From Pseudomonas fluorescens (GTDB lineage Bacteria > Pseudomonadota > Gammaproteobacteria > Pseudomonadales > Pseudomonadaceae): a stretch of 64,000 nucleotides of DNA. How positions within the stretch are numbered: position 1 is the first letter of the stretch; each line of letters begins with the position of its first letter. The notes below the pieces were generated by a model that worked only from the letters and a program-made list of their open reading frames with translations, was not told where the DNA came from and did no database searches. This document shows positions 28,372-38,810 of the stretch, one piece after another. A program made the position numbers and the translations under genes. The stretch spans positions 62,001-126,000 of the forward strand of contig NZ_CABVII010000009.1 in NCBI RefSeq assembly GCF_902497995.1, in the 5' to 3' direction.

Positions 28372-29031
28372 ATGTCAGATATTTCTCCATTAATTAAACG
28401 TTCCTTGGTCGATCAGGCCCTCGATCAGTTGCGCCTGCGTATCACCCAAGGCGTCTGGACCATCGGCCAACGCTTGCCCACCGAGCCTGAGCTGTCCGCC
28501 GAGCTGGGCATCAGCCGCAACACCGTGCGCGAAGCCATGCGCGTGTTGGCGTTTTCCGGTTTGATCGAAATCCGCCAGGGCGACGGCAGTTACCTGCGGG
28601 CGGCATTTGACCCGCTGGACACGATGAAAGCCTTGTCCCGCTGCTCCCATGAGCAGGCGCGGGAGACCCGGCACATCCTGGAAGTCGAAGCCATCGGCCT
28701 GGCGGCGTTGCGCCGGACCGATGAAGACCTGGTGGCATTGCGCGAAGCGTTGGGCGTCAGTGGCAGTCACTACCACGGTGATCTCGACACTTACATCGCC
28801 TGCGATCTGGTGTTCCACCGGCGTCTGGTGGAGGCCGCGCACAATCCGACCCTCAGCGAGTTGTATCGCTATTTTTCCAGCATCGTCGGTGCGCATTTGC
28901 GCCAGACCCTGAACATCTCACCCCGACGCCAAGCGGTGTTCGACCTTCATGTCGAACTGCTCGATGCCGTCGAGCAACGCGACCCGGAACGGGCCAAAGC
29001 CCTGTCGAGGCAGTTGATCAATGAACCTTGA
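28372..29031 (+). CDS. GntR-family (FadR/FCD subfamily) transcriptional regulator
   Basis: A 219-aa regulator. The N-terminal winged helix (about 10-75) includes LPTEPELSAELGISRNTVREAMRVL and LIEIRQGDGSYL. The C-terminal FCD ligand-binding domain (about 85-210) contains the metal-type residues in CDLVFHRRLVEAAHNP and DLHVELLDAV. I start at the ATG at 28372 (MSDISPLIKR), where homologues normally begin. Its stop overlaps the start of the MFS gene by 11 nt, so it most likely controls that exporter. The ligand is unknown. Confidence 0.9.
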   Translation: MSDISPLIKRSLVDQALDQLRLRITQGVWTIGQRLPTEPELSAELGISRNTVREAMRVLAFSGLIEIRQGDGSYLRAAFDPLDTMKALSRCSHEQARETRHILEVEAIGLAALRRTDEDLVALREALGVSGSHYHGDLDTYIACDLVFHRRLVEAAHNPTLSELYRYFSSIVGAHLRQTLNISPRRQAVFDLHVELLDAVEQRDPERAKALSRQLINEP

Positions 29032-30337
29032 AACCGAGAACCCCATGTCCACCCAGCAGGCCAGCAACAGCGGTAAAACCGAGCGCAAGCGTACGGGGGA
29101 TCTCGAAGAGCTGTTGATCGACGCCGAGGCCGATGATGAACAGGTTCAGCAAGCGCACCCGGTCCTGCGGCGGCCAGGGTTGTTGTTGCTCGGCCTGATT
29201 CTGGTGGCGCTGAATTTACGTCCCGCATTGTCGAGCATGGCGCCGATGCTCAGCGAGGTCTCGAAGACGCTCGGGTTGTCCGCGGCGCAGGCCGGATTAT
29301 TGACGACCTTGCCAGTACTTTGCCTCGGTCTGTTCGCACCATTGGCGCCGGTGCTGGCACGACGTTTTGGTGCCGAGCGAGTGGTGTTGGGGATTCTTCT
29401 GATACTGGCCGGCGGGATCATTTTGCGCAGCTCGTTCGGCGAGATCGGTCTGTTTGCCGGCAGCGTGCTGGCAGGCGCCAGCATCGGGGTGATCGGCGTA
29501 TTGCTGCCAGGCATCGTCAAACGCGACTTCCCGAAACAGGCCGGTACCATGACCGGCGTCTACACCATGGCCCTGTGCCTGGGCGCCGCGATGGCGGCCG
29601 GCGCCACCGTGCCATTGAGCGAGCATTTCGACAAGAGCTGGGCATTGGGCCTTGGTTTCTGGGTGGTTCCGGCGCTGGGGGCCGCGATGTTCTGGTTGCC
29701 GCAAGTCGGCCAGAAACAGGGCGCGCACCACGTTGCCTACCGGGTGCGCGGTCTGTTGCGCGACCCGTTGGCCTGGCAAGTAACCCTGTACATGGGCCTG
29801 CAATCGTCCCTGGCCTACATCGTGTTTGGCTGGTTGCCGTCGATCCTGATCGGTCGCGGCCTGACACCGACCCAGGCGGGCCTGGTGCTGTCCGGTTCGG
29901 TAATCGTCCAGTTGGCCAGCTCGCTTGCCGCCCCCTGGCTGGCGACGCGTGGCAAGGACCAGCGCCTGGCCATCGTGATCGTCATGGCGCTGACCCTCGG
30001 TGGTCTGTTCGGTTGCCTCTATGCACCGATCGAAGGTCTGTGGGGCTGGGCGATCCTGCTGGGTCTGGGGCAGGGCGGTACGTTCAGCCTGGCATTGACC
30101 CTGATCGTGCTGCGCTCGCGGGACGCCCATGTCGCAGCCAACCTGTCGAGCATGGCCCAGGGCTTCGGTTACACCCTGGCGTCCATGGGACCGTTCGCGG
30201 TCGGTATCGTGCATGACTGGACTGGCGGCTGGACGGCCCTGGGCTGGATTTTCGGCGTGATCGGCCTCGGCGCGATCATTGCCGGTCTCGGTGCCGGGCG
30301 TTCGCTTTATGTGCAAGTGCAAAGCGAAAAGATCTGA
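29021..30337 (+). CDS. MFS transporter, CynX/NimT family
   Basis: A 438-aa major facilitator with about 12 membrane segments starting at about residue 48 (RRPGLLLLGLILVALNLRPALSS). The N-terminal 45 residues are hydrophilic and acidic. CynX/NimT-type sequences such as LVALNLRPALSSMAP and GVLLPGIVKRDFP are present. These transporters are linked to cyanate or nitroimidazole-like compounds, but the substrate cannot be read here. It overlaps the upstream regulator by 11 nt. A second in-frame ATG at 29045 is an alternative start. Confidence 0.88.
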   Translation: MNLETENPMSTQQASNSGKTERKRTGDLEELLIDAEADDEQVQQAHPVLRRPGLLLLGLILVALNLRPALSSMAPMLSEVSKTLGLSAAQAGLLTTLPVLCLGLFAPLAPVLARRFGAERVVLGILLILAGGIILRSSFGEIGLFAGSVLAGASIGVIGVLLPGIVKRDFPKQAGTMTGVYTMALCLGAAMAAGATVPLSEHFDKSWALGLGFWVVPALGAAMFWLPQVGQKQGAHHVAYRVRGLLRDPLAWQVTLYMGLQSSLAYIVFGWLPSILIGRGLTPTQAGLVLSGSVIVQLASSLAAPWLATRGKDQRLAIVIVMALTLGGLFGCLYAPIEGLWGWAILLGLGQGGTFSLALTLIVLRSRDAHVAANLSSMAQGFGYTLASMGPFAVGIVHDWTGGWTALGWIFGVIGLGAIIAGLGAGRSLYVQVQSEKI

Positions 30338-30373
30338 GGCTGAAACCCTCACTCTATTGATTAAGCGAAAATC

Positions 30374-30466
30374 AATGTGGGAGCGAGCTTGCTCGCGAAG
30401 ACGGTGGTTCAGGCTCAGACGATGTTGAATGTGCCGGCCTATTCGCGAGCAAGCTCGCTCCCACAG
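30374..30466. repeat. REP doublet (REPIN)
   Basis: Arms AATGTGGGAGCGAGCTTGCTCGCGAAG (30374-30400) and GCCTATTCGCGAGCAAGCTCGCTCCCACA (30437-30466) face each other between the MFS gene and the NTF2-like gene. Confidence 0.9.
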
Positions 30467-30577
30467 GTTTTGTGGCTGCCGTAGATTTGCGTGGTATTTG
30501 GAATTCGAATGCCGATAGAGTTTCCACAGTTTGCAGATTATCGTGCTGGCAATCTGTCCATTTTTTGGAGTTTGCCC

Positions 30578-31048
30578 ATGAGTGACGCCCACGCTGCATT
30601 GATCAACCGGTTCTACCAAGCCTTCCAGCGCCTTGATGCCGAGGCCATGGCTGCGTGCTACACCGACGATGTGGTGTTCAGTGATCCGGCGTTCGGTGAA
30701 TTGCGCGGCCGTGATGCCGGTGACATGTGGCGCATGCTCACCACCCGGGCCAAGGATTTCTCCCTGACATTCGATAATGTCCGCAGTGATGAGCGCACTG
30801 GCGGTGCGCACTGGGTGGCGACCTACCTGTTCAGCCAGACCGGCAACACCGTGGTCAATGACATTCAGGCGCGTTTCGTTTTTCGCGACGGCAAGATTTG
30901 CGAGCATCATGACAGCTTCGATCTGTGGGCCTGGTCCCGACAGGCGCTGGGTTTCAAGGGGCTGCTGCTGGGCTGGACACCCGCGGTGAGACACGCCGTT
31001 CGCGCGCAGGCCTTGAAGGGGCTGAAGGCATTCCAGGCCAGTCGCTGA
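30578..31048 (+). CDS. NTF2/SnoaL-like protein, function unknown
   Basis: A 156-aa cone-fold protein. [35 protein letters not shown] is the typical N-terminal pattern of the SnoaL-like family, which includes small enzymes and non-catalytic binding proteins. I start it at the ATG at 30578, where TTGGAG gives a ribosome site. A frame open further upstream has no support. It is followed 40 nt later by the GIY-YIG gene and may be co-transcribed with it. Confidence 0.85.
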   Translation: MSDAHAALINRFYQAFQRLDAEAMAACYTDDVVFSDPAFGELRGRDAGDMWRMLTTRAKDFSLTFDNVRSDERTGGAHWVATYLFSQTGNTVVNDIQARFVFRDGKICEHHDSFDLWAWSRQALGFKGLLLGWTPAVRHAVRAQALKGLKAFQASR

Positions 31049-31088
31049 TAAGATCAGCGCTTGTTTACTTTCCAGCCTTGATCGTTAC

Positions 31089-31400
31089 GTGACCAGCCTC
31101 AGCGAAAATCCTGTCGTCGCCGATACTCCGGCGAGCAAATCCTGGTTCGTCTACCTCGTGCGCGCGGCCAACGGTTCGCTCTACTGCGGGGTCAGCGACG
31201 ATCCGGTCCGCCGCTTTGCCGCTCACCAGCGTGGCAAAGGCGCGCGGTTTTTCCTGTCCAGCCCGGCCGTGGCATTGGTGTATACCGAAGTCTGCCGCGA
31301 CAAAAGCGAGGCCCTGCGGCAGGAGCGGCTGATCAAAAAACTGAAAAAAAGCGCCAAGGAGTGCCTGGTGGCGAGTGCGACGGCGGGCTTATCAATCTGA
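31089..31400 (+). CDS. GIY-YIG domain protein (UPF0213/YhbQ-like)
   Basis: A 103-aa single-domain protein starting with GTG. The GIY-YIG core is recognisable as [20 protein letters not shown], with the later Arg in [14 protein letters not shown] and Glu in [15 protein letters not shown]. Related YhbQ proteins have weak DNA-nicking activity, but the cellular role is uncertain. The gene stands between the NTF2-like and GST-like genes on the same strand. Confidence 0.88.
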   Translation: MTSLSENPVVADTPASKSWFVYLVRAANGSLYCGVSDDPVRRFAAHQRGKGARFFLSSPAVALVYTEVCRDKSEALRQERLIKKLKKSAKECLVASATAGLSI

Positions 31401-31488
31401 CTGATAAGTGCCCATCAGGCAGATGGGTGGGCTGCGTGTGGATTGCGCGCTAAGCTGCGGACTCCTTACCCGTGCGGCGGAGCCGAGC

Positions 31489-32424
31489 ATGTCCGAGTTG
31501 ATTCTTCATCATTACCCGACGTCCCCTTTTGCTGAAAAGGCCCGCTTGCTATTGGGCTTCAAGGGGCTGTCCTGGCGCTCGGTGAAGATTTCGCCGGTGA
31601 TGCCAAAACCCGATCTGACGGCATTGACCGGCGGCTATCGCAAGACGCCGGTGTTGCAGATCGGCGCTGATGTTTATTGCGACACTGCACTGATCGCCCG
31701 TCGTCTGGAACAGGAAAAAGCCTTGCCGGCGTTCTTTCCGGAAGGTCAGGAAATGATCGTCGCGGCATTTGCGGCCTGGGCTGACTCGGTGGTGTTCCAG
31801 CATGCGGTGAGCCTGGTGTTTCAGCCGGAATCGATCGCCGTACGCTTCGGCACTATGCCGCCGGAAGCGATAAAGGCATTCATTGCCGATCGGGCCGGGT
31901 TGTTCAGCGGTGGCAGCGCCACACGCTTGTCGGCCGAGCAGGCCCGGCATCAATGGCCAACGATCATGGCACGCCTGGAGCAGCAGCTTCAGCGTGAGCA
32001 GGGCGACTTCCTGTTTGGTGAGCCATCGCTAGCCGACTTTGCCCTGGCACATCCGTTGTGGTTCCTCAAGGCGGCGCCGGTGACTTCACCCTTGGTCGAC
32101 GCCTATCCGGCGGTTTCGGCGTGGTTGGGGCGCGTGATGGGCTTCGGTCATGGTGCGTTCAGCGAGATGACCTCCGGTGAGGCGCTGGAGGTCGCGCGCA
32201 ATGCCACAGCGGCCGCATTGCCGGATGAGCAGTTTGAGGAGCCGAATGGATTCGAGGCTGGTCAACAGGTCGTGATTGCCGCAACCGATTACGGCGTTGA
32301 CCCGGTGGCCGGTGAATTGCTGTTTGCAGGCTGCGAAGAATTGATCGTGCGTCGCGAAGACGAGCGGGCCGGCGTGGTGCATGTGCATTTTCCGCGGTTC
32401 GGATTCCGTATCGAAGCGCAATAA
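31489..32424 (+). CDS. Glutathione S-transferase-like protein
   Basis: A 311-aa protein, longer than the usual ~210-aa GST. The N-terminal thioredoxin-like domain (about 2-80) begins LILHHYPTSPFAEKARLLL and holds the cis-Pro/GSH-type segment YRKTPVLQIGADVYCDTALI. An all-helical C-domain follows. The last ~90 residues (from about 220) are an extra segment of unknown role. I start at the ATG at 31489 (MSELILHHY). The substrate is unknown, and it may use glutathione as in the family or have lost activity. Confidence 0.85.
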   Translation: MSELILHHYPTSPFAEKARLLLGFKGLSWRSVKISPVMPKPDLTALTGGYRKTPVLQIGADVYCDTALIARRLEQEKALPAFFPEGQEMIVAAFAAWADSVVFQHAVSLVFQPESIAVRFGTMPPEAIKAFIADRAGLFSGGSATRLSAEQARHQWPTIMARLEQQLQREQGDFLFGEPSLADFALAHPLWFLKAAPVTSPLVDAYPAVSAWLGRVMGFGHGAFSEMTSGEALEVARNATAAALPDEQFEEPNGFEAGQQVVIAATDYGVDPVAGELLFAGCEELIVRREDERAGVVHVHFPRFGFRIEAQ

Positions 32425-32458
32425 GCGCCATCACGAATCCCCAGTCATACACCGACCC

Positions 32459-32571
32459 CTGTAGGAGCGAGCGGTGCGGCGATCCGACTTGCCCGCGAAG
32501 AACGATGACGCAGCATGTCTGTTAAACCGTGTCATCGTTCTTCGCGGGCAAGCCTCGCTCCTACAGGGGGG
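32459..32571. repeat. REP doublet with insert-bearing left arm and extended stem
   Basis: The left arm carries CGGTGCGGCGATCCGAC at 32472-32488. Beyond the REP cores the inner stem continues as CGCGAAGAACGATGAC...GTCATCGTTCTTCGCG, giving an unusually long central helix. It lies between the convergent GST-like gene and yejK. Confidence 0.85.
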
Positions 32572-32577
32572 GCTGCA

Positions 32578-33582
32578 TCAGTTGCGGCGCTTGAGCTGGT
32601 CGGTGAGTTGGGTCGGCAGGCCTTTGATGATCAGCGTGCCGGCTTCTTCGTCATATTCGATCTTCGAGCCCAGCAGGTGTGCTTCGAAGCTGATCGACAG
32701 GCCTTCGGCGCGGCCCGTGAAGCGGCGGAACTGGTTCAAGGTGCGTTTATCCGCCGGTATCTCCGGTGACAGACCGTAGTCCTTGTTGCGGATGTGATCG
32801 TAGAAGGCTTTCGGCCTTTCTTCATCGATCAGCTCCGAGAGCTCTTCCAGTCCCATGGGCTCGCCCATTTTGGCCTGGCTGCTGGCATAGTCGACCAGGG
32901 TTTTGGTTTTCTCGCGGGCAGACTCTTCCGGCAGGTCTTCGCTTTCGACGAAGTCGCTGAATGCCTTGAGCAAGGTGCGGGTTTCGCCCGGACCGTCGAC
33001 GCCTTCCTGGCAGCCGATGAAGTCGCGGAAATACTCCGAAACCTTTTTCCCGTTCTTGCCTTTGATGAACGAAATGTACTGCCTGGACTGCTTGTTGTTC
33101 TGCCACTCGGAAACGTTGATCCGCGCCGCCAGGTGCAACTGACCCAAGTCCAGGTGCCGCGACGGTGTCACGTCCAGCTGTTCGGTCACTGCGACGCCTT
33201 CACTGTGGTGCAGCAGCGCGATGGCCAGGTAATCGGTCATGCCTTGCTGATAATGCGCAAACAGCACGTGGCCGCCCACAGAGAGGTTGGACTCTTCCAT
33301 CAGCTTCTGCAGATGTTCCACCGCCACCCGGCTGAACGCCGTGAAATCCTTGCCGCCATCGAGGTATTCCTTCAGCCAGCCGCTGAACGGATGTGCCCCG
33401 GACTCGGCATGGAAGAAACCCCAGGCCTTGCCTTGTTTGGCGTTGTAGCTCTCGTTGAGGTCGGCAAGCATGTTCTCGATGGCGCTCGACTCGGGCAGTT
33501 CTTCGTTGCGGGCGTGGAGAACTGCAGGTGTGCCGTCGGGTTTTTTGTCGATCAGGTGGACGATGCAATGACGGATCGGCAT
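32578..33582 (-). CDS. yejK: Nucleoid-associated protein YejK (NdpA family)
   Basis: A 334-aa cytoplasmic nucleoid-associated protein of the NdpA/YejK family. The N-terminus [17 protein letters not shown] and the motif [20 protein letters not shown] are characteristic, and the C-terminus is rich in charged residues (about 240-334, [18 protein letters not shown]). The exact function is not known. It is upstream of, and divergent from, hupN with a long spacer. The neighbouring order yejK-hupN-rlmF-valS is typical of pseudomonads. Confidence 0.92.
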   Translation of the reverse strand: MPIRHCIVHLIDKKPDGTPAVLHARNEELPESSAIENMLADLNESYNAKQGKAWGFFHAESGAHPFSGWLKEYLDGGKDFTAFSRVAVEHLQKLMEESNLSVGGHVLFAHYQQGMTDYLAIALLHHSEGVAVTEQLDVTPSRHLDLGQLHLAARINVSEWQNNKQSRQYISFIKGKNGKKVSEYFRDFIGCQEGVDGPGETRTLLKAFSDFVESEDLPEESAREKTKTLVDYASSQAKMGEPMGLEELSELIDEERPKAFYDHIRNKDYGLSPEIPADKRTLNQFRRFTGRAEGLSISFEAHLLGSKIEYDEEAGTLIIKGLPTQLTDQLKRRN

Positions 33583-33976
33583 GGGCTTCTCGGCTGGTTG
33601 AAGAGAGGAGGGCGTGCTCCCCGAAAAAGCGCTCAGTGTACCGCAACCACTGGTTATGGCGCGGCATGAAGGGCAATTCCAGGCCCTGCGACAGGGCTTA
33701 TGCAGTTTTTTGCAGTTTTAGTGTAATAAAGCTGACCAAATGGGTAGCAAGAGGCGGATATTTCCCCGTCTCTGTGCTAGTTTTGCCCGGTCTTGCGCGA
33801 AGTCACTGCGTTAAGCGTGCATTCAGCATTTGTCAGGTCGAACCAAACCCTGATTTCGGTATCTATAACCCCGATCCCGTGGTTATTGGCCGAGGGTGCC
33901 AGATCCAGAAGATCGGGCTCGATGGCTGACACTGCACTCTGCAATCCATATGAATTTGATAGGGAAGGAACACTAC
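33583..33976. other. Intergenic region yejK-hupN
   Basis: 394 nt without a credible gene between divergent yejK and hupN, so both promoters should lie here. I see AT-rich stretches near 33690-33730 (TTTTTTGCAGTTTTAGTGTAATAAAG) but no clean -35/-10 pair, terminator or repeat. The short plus-strand reading frame that reaches into hupN is simply its upstream extension. Confidence 0.5.
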
Positions 33977-34258
33977 ATGGCTCTTACTAAAGACCAACTG
34001 ATCGCCGACATCGCTGAAGCTATCGACGCGCCGAAAACCACCGCGCGTAACGCTCTGGACCAACTGGGCCAAATCGTTGCCGATCAGCTGGAAAACGGCG
34101 GCGAAATCACCCTGCCAGGTATCGGCAAGCTGAAAGTGACTGAGCGTCCTGCCCGTACTGGCCGTAACCCGTCGACTGGCGCTGCCATCGAAATCGCTGC
34201 CAAGAAAGTGATCAAGCTGGTTGTGGCCAAAGGCCTGACCGACGCTGTCAACAAGTAA
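33977..34258 (+). CDS. hupN: HU-family DNA-binding protein HupN
   Basis: A 93-aa nucleoid protein that bends DNA. The ATG at 33977 (MALTKDQLIADIAEA) follows GGGAAGGA. The beta-arm consensus GRNPSTGAAIEIAAKKVIKL, with the DNA-intercalating Pro, is present. Length and sequence fit the HU/HupN paralogue near valS in P. putida. The symbol rests on that neighbourhood. It ends in a terminator 10 nt after the stop. Confidence 0.88.
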   Translation: MALTKDQLIADIAEAIDAPKTTARNALDQLGQIVADQLENGGEITLPGIGKLKVTERPARTGRNPSTGAAIEIAAKKVIKLVVAKGLTDAVNK

Positions 34259-34267
34259 GACTTGTTG

Positions 34268-34309
34268 AAAAAAACCGTGCAGCGGAGCGATCCGGGCACG
34301 GTTTTTTTG
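34268..34309 (+). terminator. Terminator after hupN
   Basis: AAAACCGTGC and GCACGGTTTTTTT form a perfect stem around a 15-nt loop, followed by a T run. Confidence 0.88.
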
Positions 34310-34349
34310 TGTCTGCGATTTGGCGATTGCCAAGAACACCGCAAAAACC

Positions 34350-34440
34350 AATGTGGGAGCGGGCTTGCTCGCGAAGGCGGTCTATCAGTCGATTATATAG
34401 TGACTGACACTCCGCTTTCGCGAGCAAGCCCGCTCCCACA
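34350..34440. repeat. REP doublet (REPIN)
   Basis: Arms AATGTGGGAGCGGGCTTGCTCGCGAAGGCGG (34350-34380) and CTTTCGCGAGCAAGCCCGCTCCCACA (34415-34440) lie between the convergent hupN terminator and the rlmF stop. Confidence 0.9.
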
Positions 34441-34451
34441 GTTGACCTGCG

Positions 34452-35474
34452 TTAGCCCTTGCGAACCCAGCGTTCGCGCCAGGTCTGTTGCTCGGATTTG
34501 GTCTGGAAGGTCCAGGCGACGAAACGGCTTTGCTTCTGACCTTGGGACATTTCCACCACCTGGCTTTCCAGTACACCGGCCTTTTTCAGGGCTGTCTGGA
34601 TGGCTGGCAGGTTGGAGGCTTTCGACACCAGGGTGCTGAACCACAGGACCTTGTGTTGAAAATGCGCGCTTTCGGCGATCAGTTGCGTCACGAAGCGGGC
34701 TTCGCCACCTTCACACCACAATTCCGCCGACTGACCGCCAAAGTTCAGCACCGGCAGTTTGCGTTTTGGGTCGGCACGGCCCAGCGCGCGCCATTTACGC
34801 TCGCTGCCCTTGGTGGCCTCATCCATCGACGCGTGGAATGGCGGGTTGCACATGGTCAGGTCAAAGCGTTCGCCGGGTTCGAGCAGGCCCAGCAGGATGT
34901 GCTTGGGATTAGTCTGCTGGCGCAACTGGATCGCTTTGTTCAGCCCGTTGGATTGCACGATGGCCTTGGCGGCGGCCACGGCCGTCGGGTCGATTTCCGA
35001 ACCGAGGAAGTGCCAGCGGTAGTCGCTGTAGCCGATCAACGGATAGACGCAGTTGGCGCCCATGCCGATATCGAGCACCTTGACCGGCGCGCCGCGAGGG
35101 ATCTCACCGTCGTTGACGCTGGCCAGCAGGTCGGCCAGGAAGTGCACGTAGTCGGCGCGGCCCGGAACCGGCGGGCAGAGGTAATCGGCCGGGATGTCCC
35201 AATGGGCGATGCCATAGAACGACTTGAGCAAGGCCCGGTTGAACACACGCACCGCGTCGGGGCTGGCGAAGTCGATGCTTTCCTTGCCATACGGGTTGAG
35301 GATCACGAACTTCGCCAGTTCCGGCGTGGTTTTGATCAGTGCCGGGAAGTCGTAGCGACCCTGATGGCGGTTGCGCGGATGCAGGCTGGCCTTTTCGCGT
35401 GGTTCCACGGCTTTGGCCGGGGACGCGGATTCGGGCTTCTTGCGCGCAGGTCTGGGGGTGCGGGGGGCGTTCAT
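34452..35474 (-). CDS. rlmF: 23S rRNA (adenine1618-N6)-methyltransferase RlmF
   Basis: Methylates A1618 of 23S rRNA using S-adenosylmethionine. The 340-aa protein starts at the ATG at 35474 ([13 protein letters not shown]) with a basic, Ala/Pro-rich tail, then the RlmF/METTL16-type core ([18 protein letters not shown]). The SAM-binding motif is [15 protein letters not shown], and the N6-adenine methylase motif is MCNPPFHAS. It is monocistronic and lies between hupN and valS. Confidence 0.95.
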   Translation of the reverse strand: MNAPRTPRPARKKPESASPAKAVEPREKASLHPRNRHQGRYDFPALIKTTPELAKFVILNPYGKESIDFASPDAVRVFNRALLKSFYGIAHWDIPADYLCPPVPGRADYVHFLADLLASVNDGEIPRGAPVKVLDIGMGANCVYPLIGYSDYRWHFLGSEIDPTAVAAAKAIVQSNGLNKAIQLRQQTNPKHILLGLLEPGERFDLTMCNPPFHASMDEATKGSERKWRALGRADPKRKLPVLNFGGQSAELWCEGGEARFVTQLIAESAHFQHKVLWFSTLVSKASNLPAIQTALKKAGVLESQVVEMSQGQKQSRFVAWTFQTKSEQQTWRERWVRKG

Positions 35475-35564
35475 GGGCGTTGTCGATTCGGGTATGGCTG
35501 AAAGTGGCGGGTATTGTCCCACACTTGGTCGGTGTTGCCTGCGATCTGATGACCGATGAGAGGC

Positions 35565-35659
35565 CAATGTGGGAGCGGGCTTGCTCGCGAAGACGGTTTA
35601 ACATTCAGCATGGATATTGGCTGACACTCCGCTTTCGCGAGCAAGCCCGCTCCCACATT
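35565..35659. repeat. REP doublet (REPIN)
   Basis: Arms CAATGTGGGAGCGGGCTTGCTCGCGAAG (35565-35592) and CTTTCGCGAGCAAGCCCGCTCCCACATT (35632-35659) lie upstream of rlmF, between it and the valS terminator. Confidence 0.9.
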
Positions 35660-35694
35660 AGGTTTGAGGTGTTTGGGAGAAAGCGTCGGGCACA

Positions 35695-35726
35695 AAAAAG
35701 GGAGGCCGTTTCGGGCCTCCCTTTTT
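35695..35726 (-). terminator. Terminator after valS
   Basis: GGGAGGCC-GTTTC-GGGCCTCCC is a strong stem with an A run and a T run on its two sides, so it is potentially bidirectional. It lies 15 nt beyond the valS stop. Confidence 0.9.
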
Positions 35727-35741
35727 CAGTGCGATTAGCCG

Positions 35742-38588
35742 TTACAGACTGGCAATCCGCGCATGCTGCTCCGCCAGCTTGCCCAAAGCCTGTTCAGCTT
35801 CAGCCAGTTTGGCGCGTTCCTTCTCGATGACTTCGGCCGGGGCCTTGTCGACGAAACCGGCGTTAGACAGCTTACCGCCCACGCGCTGAACTTCGCCCTG
35901 CAGACGCAGGATTTCCTTGTCCAGGCGCGCCAGCTCAGCATCTTTGTCGATCAGGCCGGCCATCGGCACCAGCACTTCCATCTCGCCAACCAGCGCGGTA
36001 GCGGACAGTGGCGCTTCTTCGCCGGCCGCCAATACGGTGATCGACTCCAGGCGGGCCAGCTTTTTCAGCAAGGCTTCGTTCTCGGTGAGGCGACGCTGAT
36101 CTTCGGCACTGACGTTTTTCAGGAACAGGTTCAGCGGCTTGCCTGGACCTATGTTCATTTCGGCGCGAATGTTGCGCGTGCCGAGCATCAGCGTCTTCAG
36201 CCACTCGATGTCATCTTCGGCGCCCTGATCGATGCGTGCTTCGTTGGCCACTGGCCAAGGTTGCAGCATGATCGTCTTGCCTTCGATGCCAGCCAGCGGC
36301 GCAACGCGCTGCCAGATTTCTTCGGTGATGAATGGCATGAACGGGTGCGCCAGGCGCAACGCGACTTCCAGCACCCGAACCAGCGTGCGACGTGTACCGC
36401 GCTGACGCTCTACCGGTGCGTTTTCGTCCCACAGCACAGGCTTGGACAGTTCCAGGTACCAGTCGCAATACTGGTTCCAGATGAACTCGTACAAGGCTTG
36501 TGCCGCCAGGTCGAAGCGGAACTGGTCGAGCTGACGGGTCACTTCGGCTTCAGTGCGTTGCAGCTGCGAAATGATCCAGCGATCGGCCAGCGAGAGCTCG
36601 TAGGTTTCGCCGTTCTGGCCGCAGTCTTCGCCCTTGTCCAGCACGTAGCGCGCGGCGTTCCAGATCTTGTTGCAGAAGTTGCGATAGCCTTCGACGCGGC
36701 CCATGTCGAACTTGATGTCGCGGCCGGTGGAGGCCAGCGAGCAGAAGGTGAAACGCAGGGCGTCGGTGCCGTAGCTGGCGATGCCGTCGGCGAACTCGTC
36801 GCGGGTCTGCTTTTCGATCTTCTTCGCCAGTTTCGGCTGCATCATGCCGGAGGTGCGTTTCTGCACCAGGTCTTCGAGTTCAATGCCGTCGATGATGTCC
36901 AGTGGGTCCAGGACGTTGCCCTTGGATTTGGACATCTTCTGGCCCTGGCCATCGCGTACCAGGCCGTGCACATAAACGGTCTTGAACGGAACCTGCGGCG
37001 TGCCGTCTTCGTTTTTCACCAGGTGCATGGTGAGCATGATCATCCGGGCAACCCAGAAGAAAATGATGTCGAAGCCAGTCACCAGCACGTCGGTGGAGTG
37101 GAATTTCTTCAGGAATTCGGTCTGCTCGGGCCAGCCGAGGGTGGAGAAAGTCCACAGCCCCGAACTGAACCAGGTGTCGAGTACGTCGTTGTCCTGTTGC
37201 AGCGCAACGTCCGGGCCGAGGTTGTGCTTGGCCCGTACTTCGGCTTCGTCGCGACCGACATAGACCTTGCCCGACTCGTCGTACCAGGCCGGAATCCGGT
37301 GGCCCCACCACAGCTGACGGCTGATGCACCAATCCTGGATGTCGCGCATCCACGAGAAATACATGTTTTCGTACTGCTTGGGCACGAACTGAATGCGACC
37401 GTCTTCAACGGCGGCAATCGCAGGTTCGGCCAATGGTTTGGTCGATACGTACCACTGGTCGGTCAGCCAAGGCTCGATGATGGTGCCGGAGCGATCGCCT
37501 TTCGGTACTTTCAGGGCGTGATCGTCGACGCTGACCAGCAGGCCTGCTGCTTCAAACGCTTCAACGATTTCCTTACGGGCCTGGAAACGGTTGAGGCCGG
37601 CGTATTCAGCCGGCAGTGTGCCGTCGATCTCTTCGTTGACGCTGCCATCGAGGTTGAATACCTGAGCTGCTGCCAGCACTTCGGCGTTTTTGTCGAAAAT
37701 GTTCAGCAACGGCAGGTTGTGGCGCTTGCCGACTTCGTAGTCGTTGAAATCGTGGGCCGGGGTGATTTTCACGCAGCCGGTGCCGAATTCGGGATCGCAG
37801 TAATCGTCGGCAATGATCGGGATGCGGCGGCCGACCAGCGGCAGCTCGACGAATTTGCCGATCAGGGCTTTGTAGCGTTCATCGTTCGGGTTAACGGCCA
37901 CGGCGGCATCGCCGAGCATGGTTTCCGGGCGAGTGGTCGCGACGATCAGGTAGTTGTTGCCTTCAGCGGTTTTGGCGCCGTCGGCCAGCGGGTACTTCAG
38001 GTTCCACAGGAAGCCTTTCTCGTCGTGGTTTTCCACTTCGAGGTCGGAAATCGCCGTGTGCAACTTGGTGTCCCAGTTGACCAGGCGCTTGCCGCGATAG
38101 ATCAGGCCGTCTTCGTGCAGGCGCACGAACGCTTCTTTTACGGCTTCCGAGAGGCCGTCGTCCATGGTGAAGCGCTCGCGGCCCCAGTCCACGGACGAGC
38201 CGAGGCGGCGGATCTGACGGCTGATGTTGCCGCCGGACTGATCCTTCCACTCCCAGACTTTCTCGAGGAATTTTTCGCGGCCCAGGTCATGGCGGTTCTG
38301 GCCCTGGGCTTCGAGTTGACGCTCCACCAGCATTTGCGTGGCGATACCGGCGTGGTCGGTGCCCGGCTGCCACAGGGTGTTGCGACCCTGCATGCGGCGG
38401 AAACGGATCAGGGCATCCATGATCGCGTTGTTGAAGCCGTGCCCCATGTGCAGGCTGCCGGTAACGTTCGGCGGCGGGATCATGATGGTGTAGGACTCGC
38501 CCGCGCCTTGCGGGGCGAAGTAATTCTCTGACTCCCAGGTGTTGTACCAGGAAGTTTCAATGGCGTGCGGCTGGTAGGTCTTATCCAT
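35742..38588 (-). CDS. valS: Valyl-tRNA synthetase
   Basis: A 948-aa class I aminoacyl-tRNA synthetase that charges tRNA-Val. The HIGH motif is present as [12 protein letters not shown] (about residue 42), and KMSKS as [14 protein letters not shown] (about 555). The editing domain sits between them ([10 protein letters not shown]), followed by an anticodon-binding helical region. A C-terminal coiled coil (about 885-948, [21 protein letters not shown]) inserts into the tRNA as in other ValRS. Length is normal. The genes for a small ORF and holC lie upstream on the same strand, as in other pseudomonads. Confidence 0.98.
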   Translation of the reverse strand: MDKTYQPHAIETSWYNTWESENYFAPQGAGESYTIMIPPPNVTGSLHMGHGFNNAIMDALIRFRRMQGRNTLWQPGTDHAGIATQMLVERQLEAQGQNRHDLGREKFLEKVWEWKDQSGGNISRQIRRLGSSVDWGRERFTMDDGLSEAVKEAFVRLHEDGLIYRGKRLVNWDTKLHTAISDLEVENHDEKGFLWNLKYPLADGAKTAEGNNYLIVATTRPETMLGDAAVAVNPNDERYKALIGKFVELPLVGRRIPIIADDYCDPEFGTGCVKITPAHDFNDYEVGKRHNLPLLNIFDKNAEVLAAAQVFNLDGSVNEEIDGTLPAEYAGLNRFQARKEIVEAFEAAGLLVSVDDHALKVPKGDRSGTIIEPWLTDQWYVSTKPLAEPAIAAVEDGRIQFVPKQYENMYFSWMRDIQDWCISRQLWWGHRIPAWYDESGKVYVGRDEAEVRAKHNLGPDVALQQDNDVLDTWFSSGLWTFSTLGWPEQTEFLKKFHSTDVLVTGFDIIFFWVARMIMLTMHLVKNEDGTPQVPFKTVYVHGLVRDGQGQKMSKSKGNVLDPLDIIDGIELEDLVQKRTSGMMQPKLAKKIEKQTRDEFADGIASYGTDALRFTFCSLASTGRDIKFDMGRVEGYRNFCNKIWNAARYVLDKGEDCGQNGETYELSLADRWIISQLQRTEAEVTRQLDQFRFDLAAQALYEFIWNQYCDWYLELSKPVLWDENAPVERQRGTRRTLVRVLEVALRLAHPFMPFITEEIWQRVAPLAGIEGKTIMLQPWPVANEARIDQGAEDDIEWLKTLMLGTRNIRAEMNIGPGKPLNLFLKNVSAEDQRRLTENEALLKKLARLESITVLAAGEEAPLSATALVGEMEVLVPMAGLIDKDAELARLDKEILRLQGEVQRVGGKLSNAGFVDKAPAEVIEKERAKLAEAEQALGKLAEQHARIASL

Positions 38589-38703
38589 GCGCGGCGGGAC
38601 CCTATTGGCATTTATTCAGGAAAAGCCGGCAAGTATAGCGGGGCATGGGGCGCAGGGCGAGTTGATCGCGGGATGAGCTGACCATCAGCCATTGCACAAA
38701 AAC

Positions 38704-38798
38704 AATGTGGGAGCGGGCTTGCTCGCGAAGGCGGCATGTCATCCAACACTAATGTTGAATGTTACGGCCTCTTCGCGAGCAAGCCCGCTCCCACATTA
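38704..38798. repeat. REP doublet (REPIN)
   Basis: Arms AATGTGGGAGCGGGCTTGCTCGCGAAGGCGG (38704-38734) and GGCCTCTTCGCGAGCAAGCCCGCTCCCACATT (38766-38798) lie between valS and the small ORF upstream of it. Confidence 0.9.
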
Positions 38799-38810
38799 GA
38801 ATGGTGGTGT

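Noticed and set aside
35763..38531. 922-codon plus-strand open frame opposite valS.
   Set aside because: It is an antisense shadow of valS with no start context and no recognisable motif.
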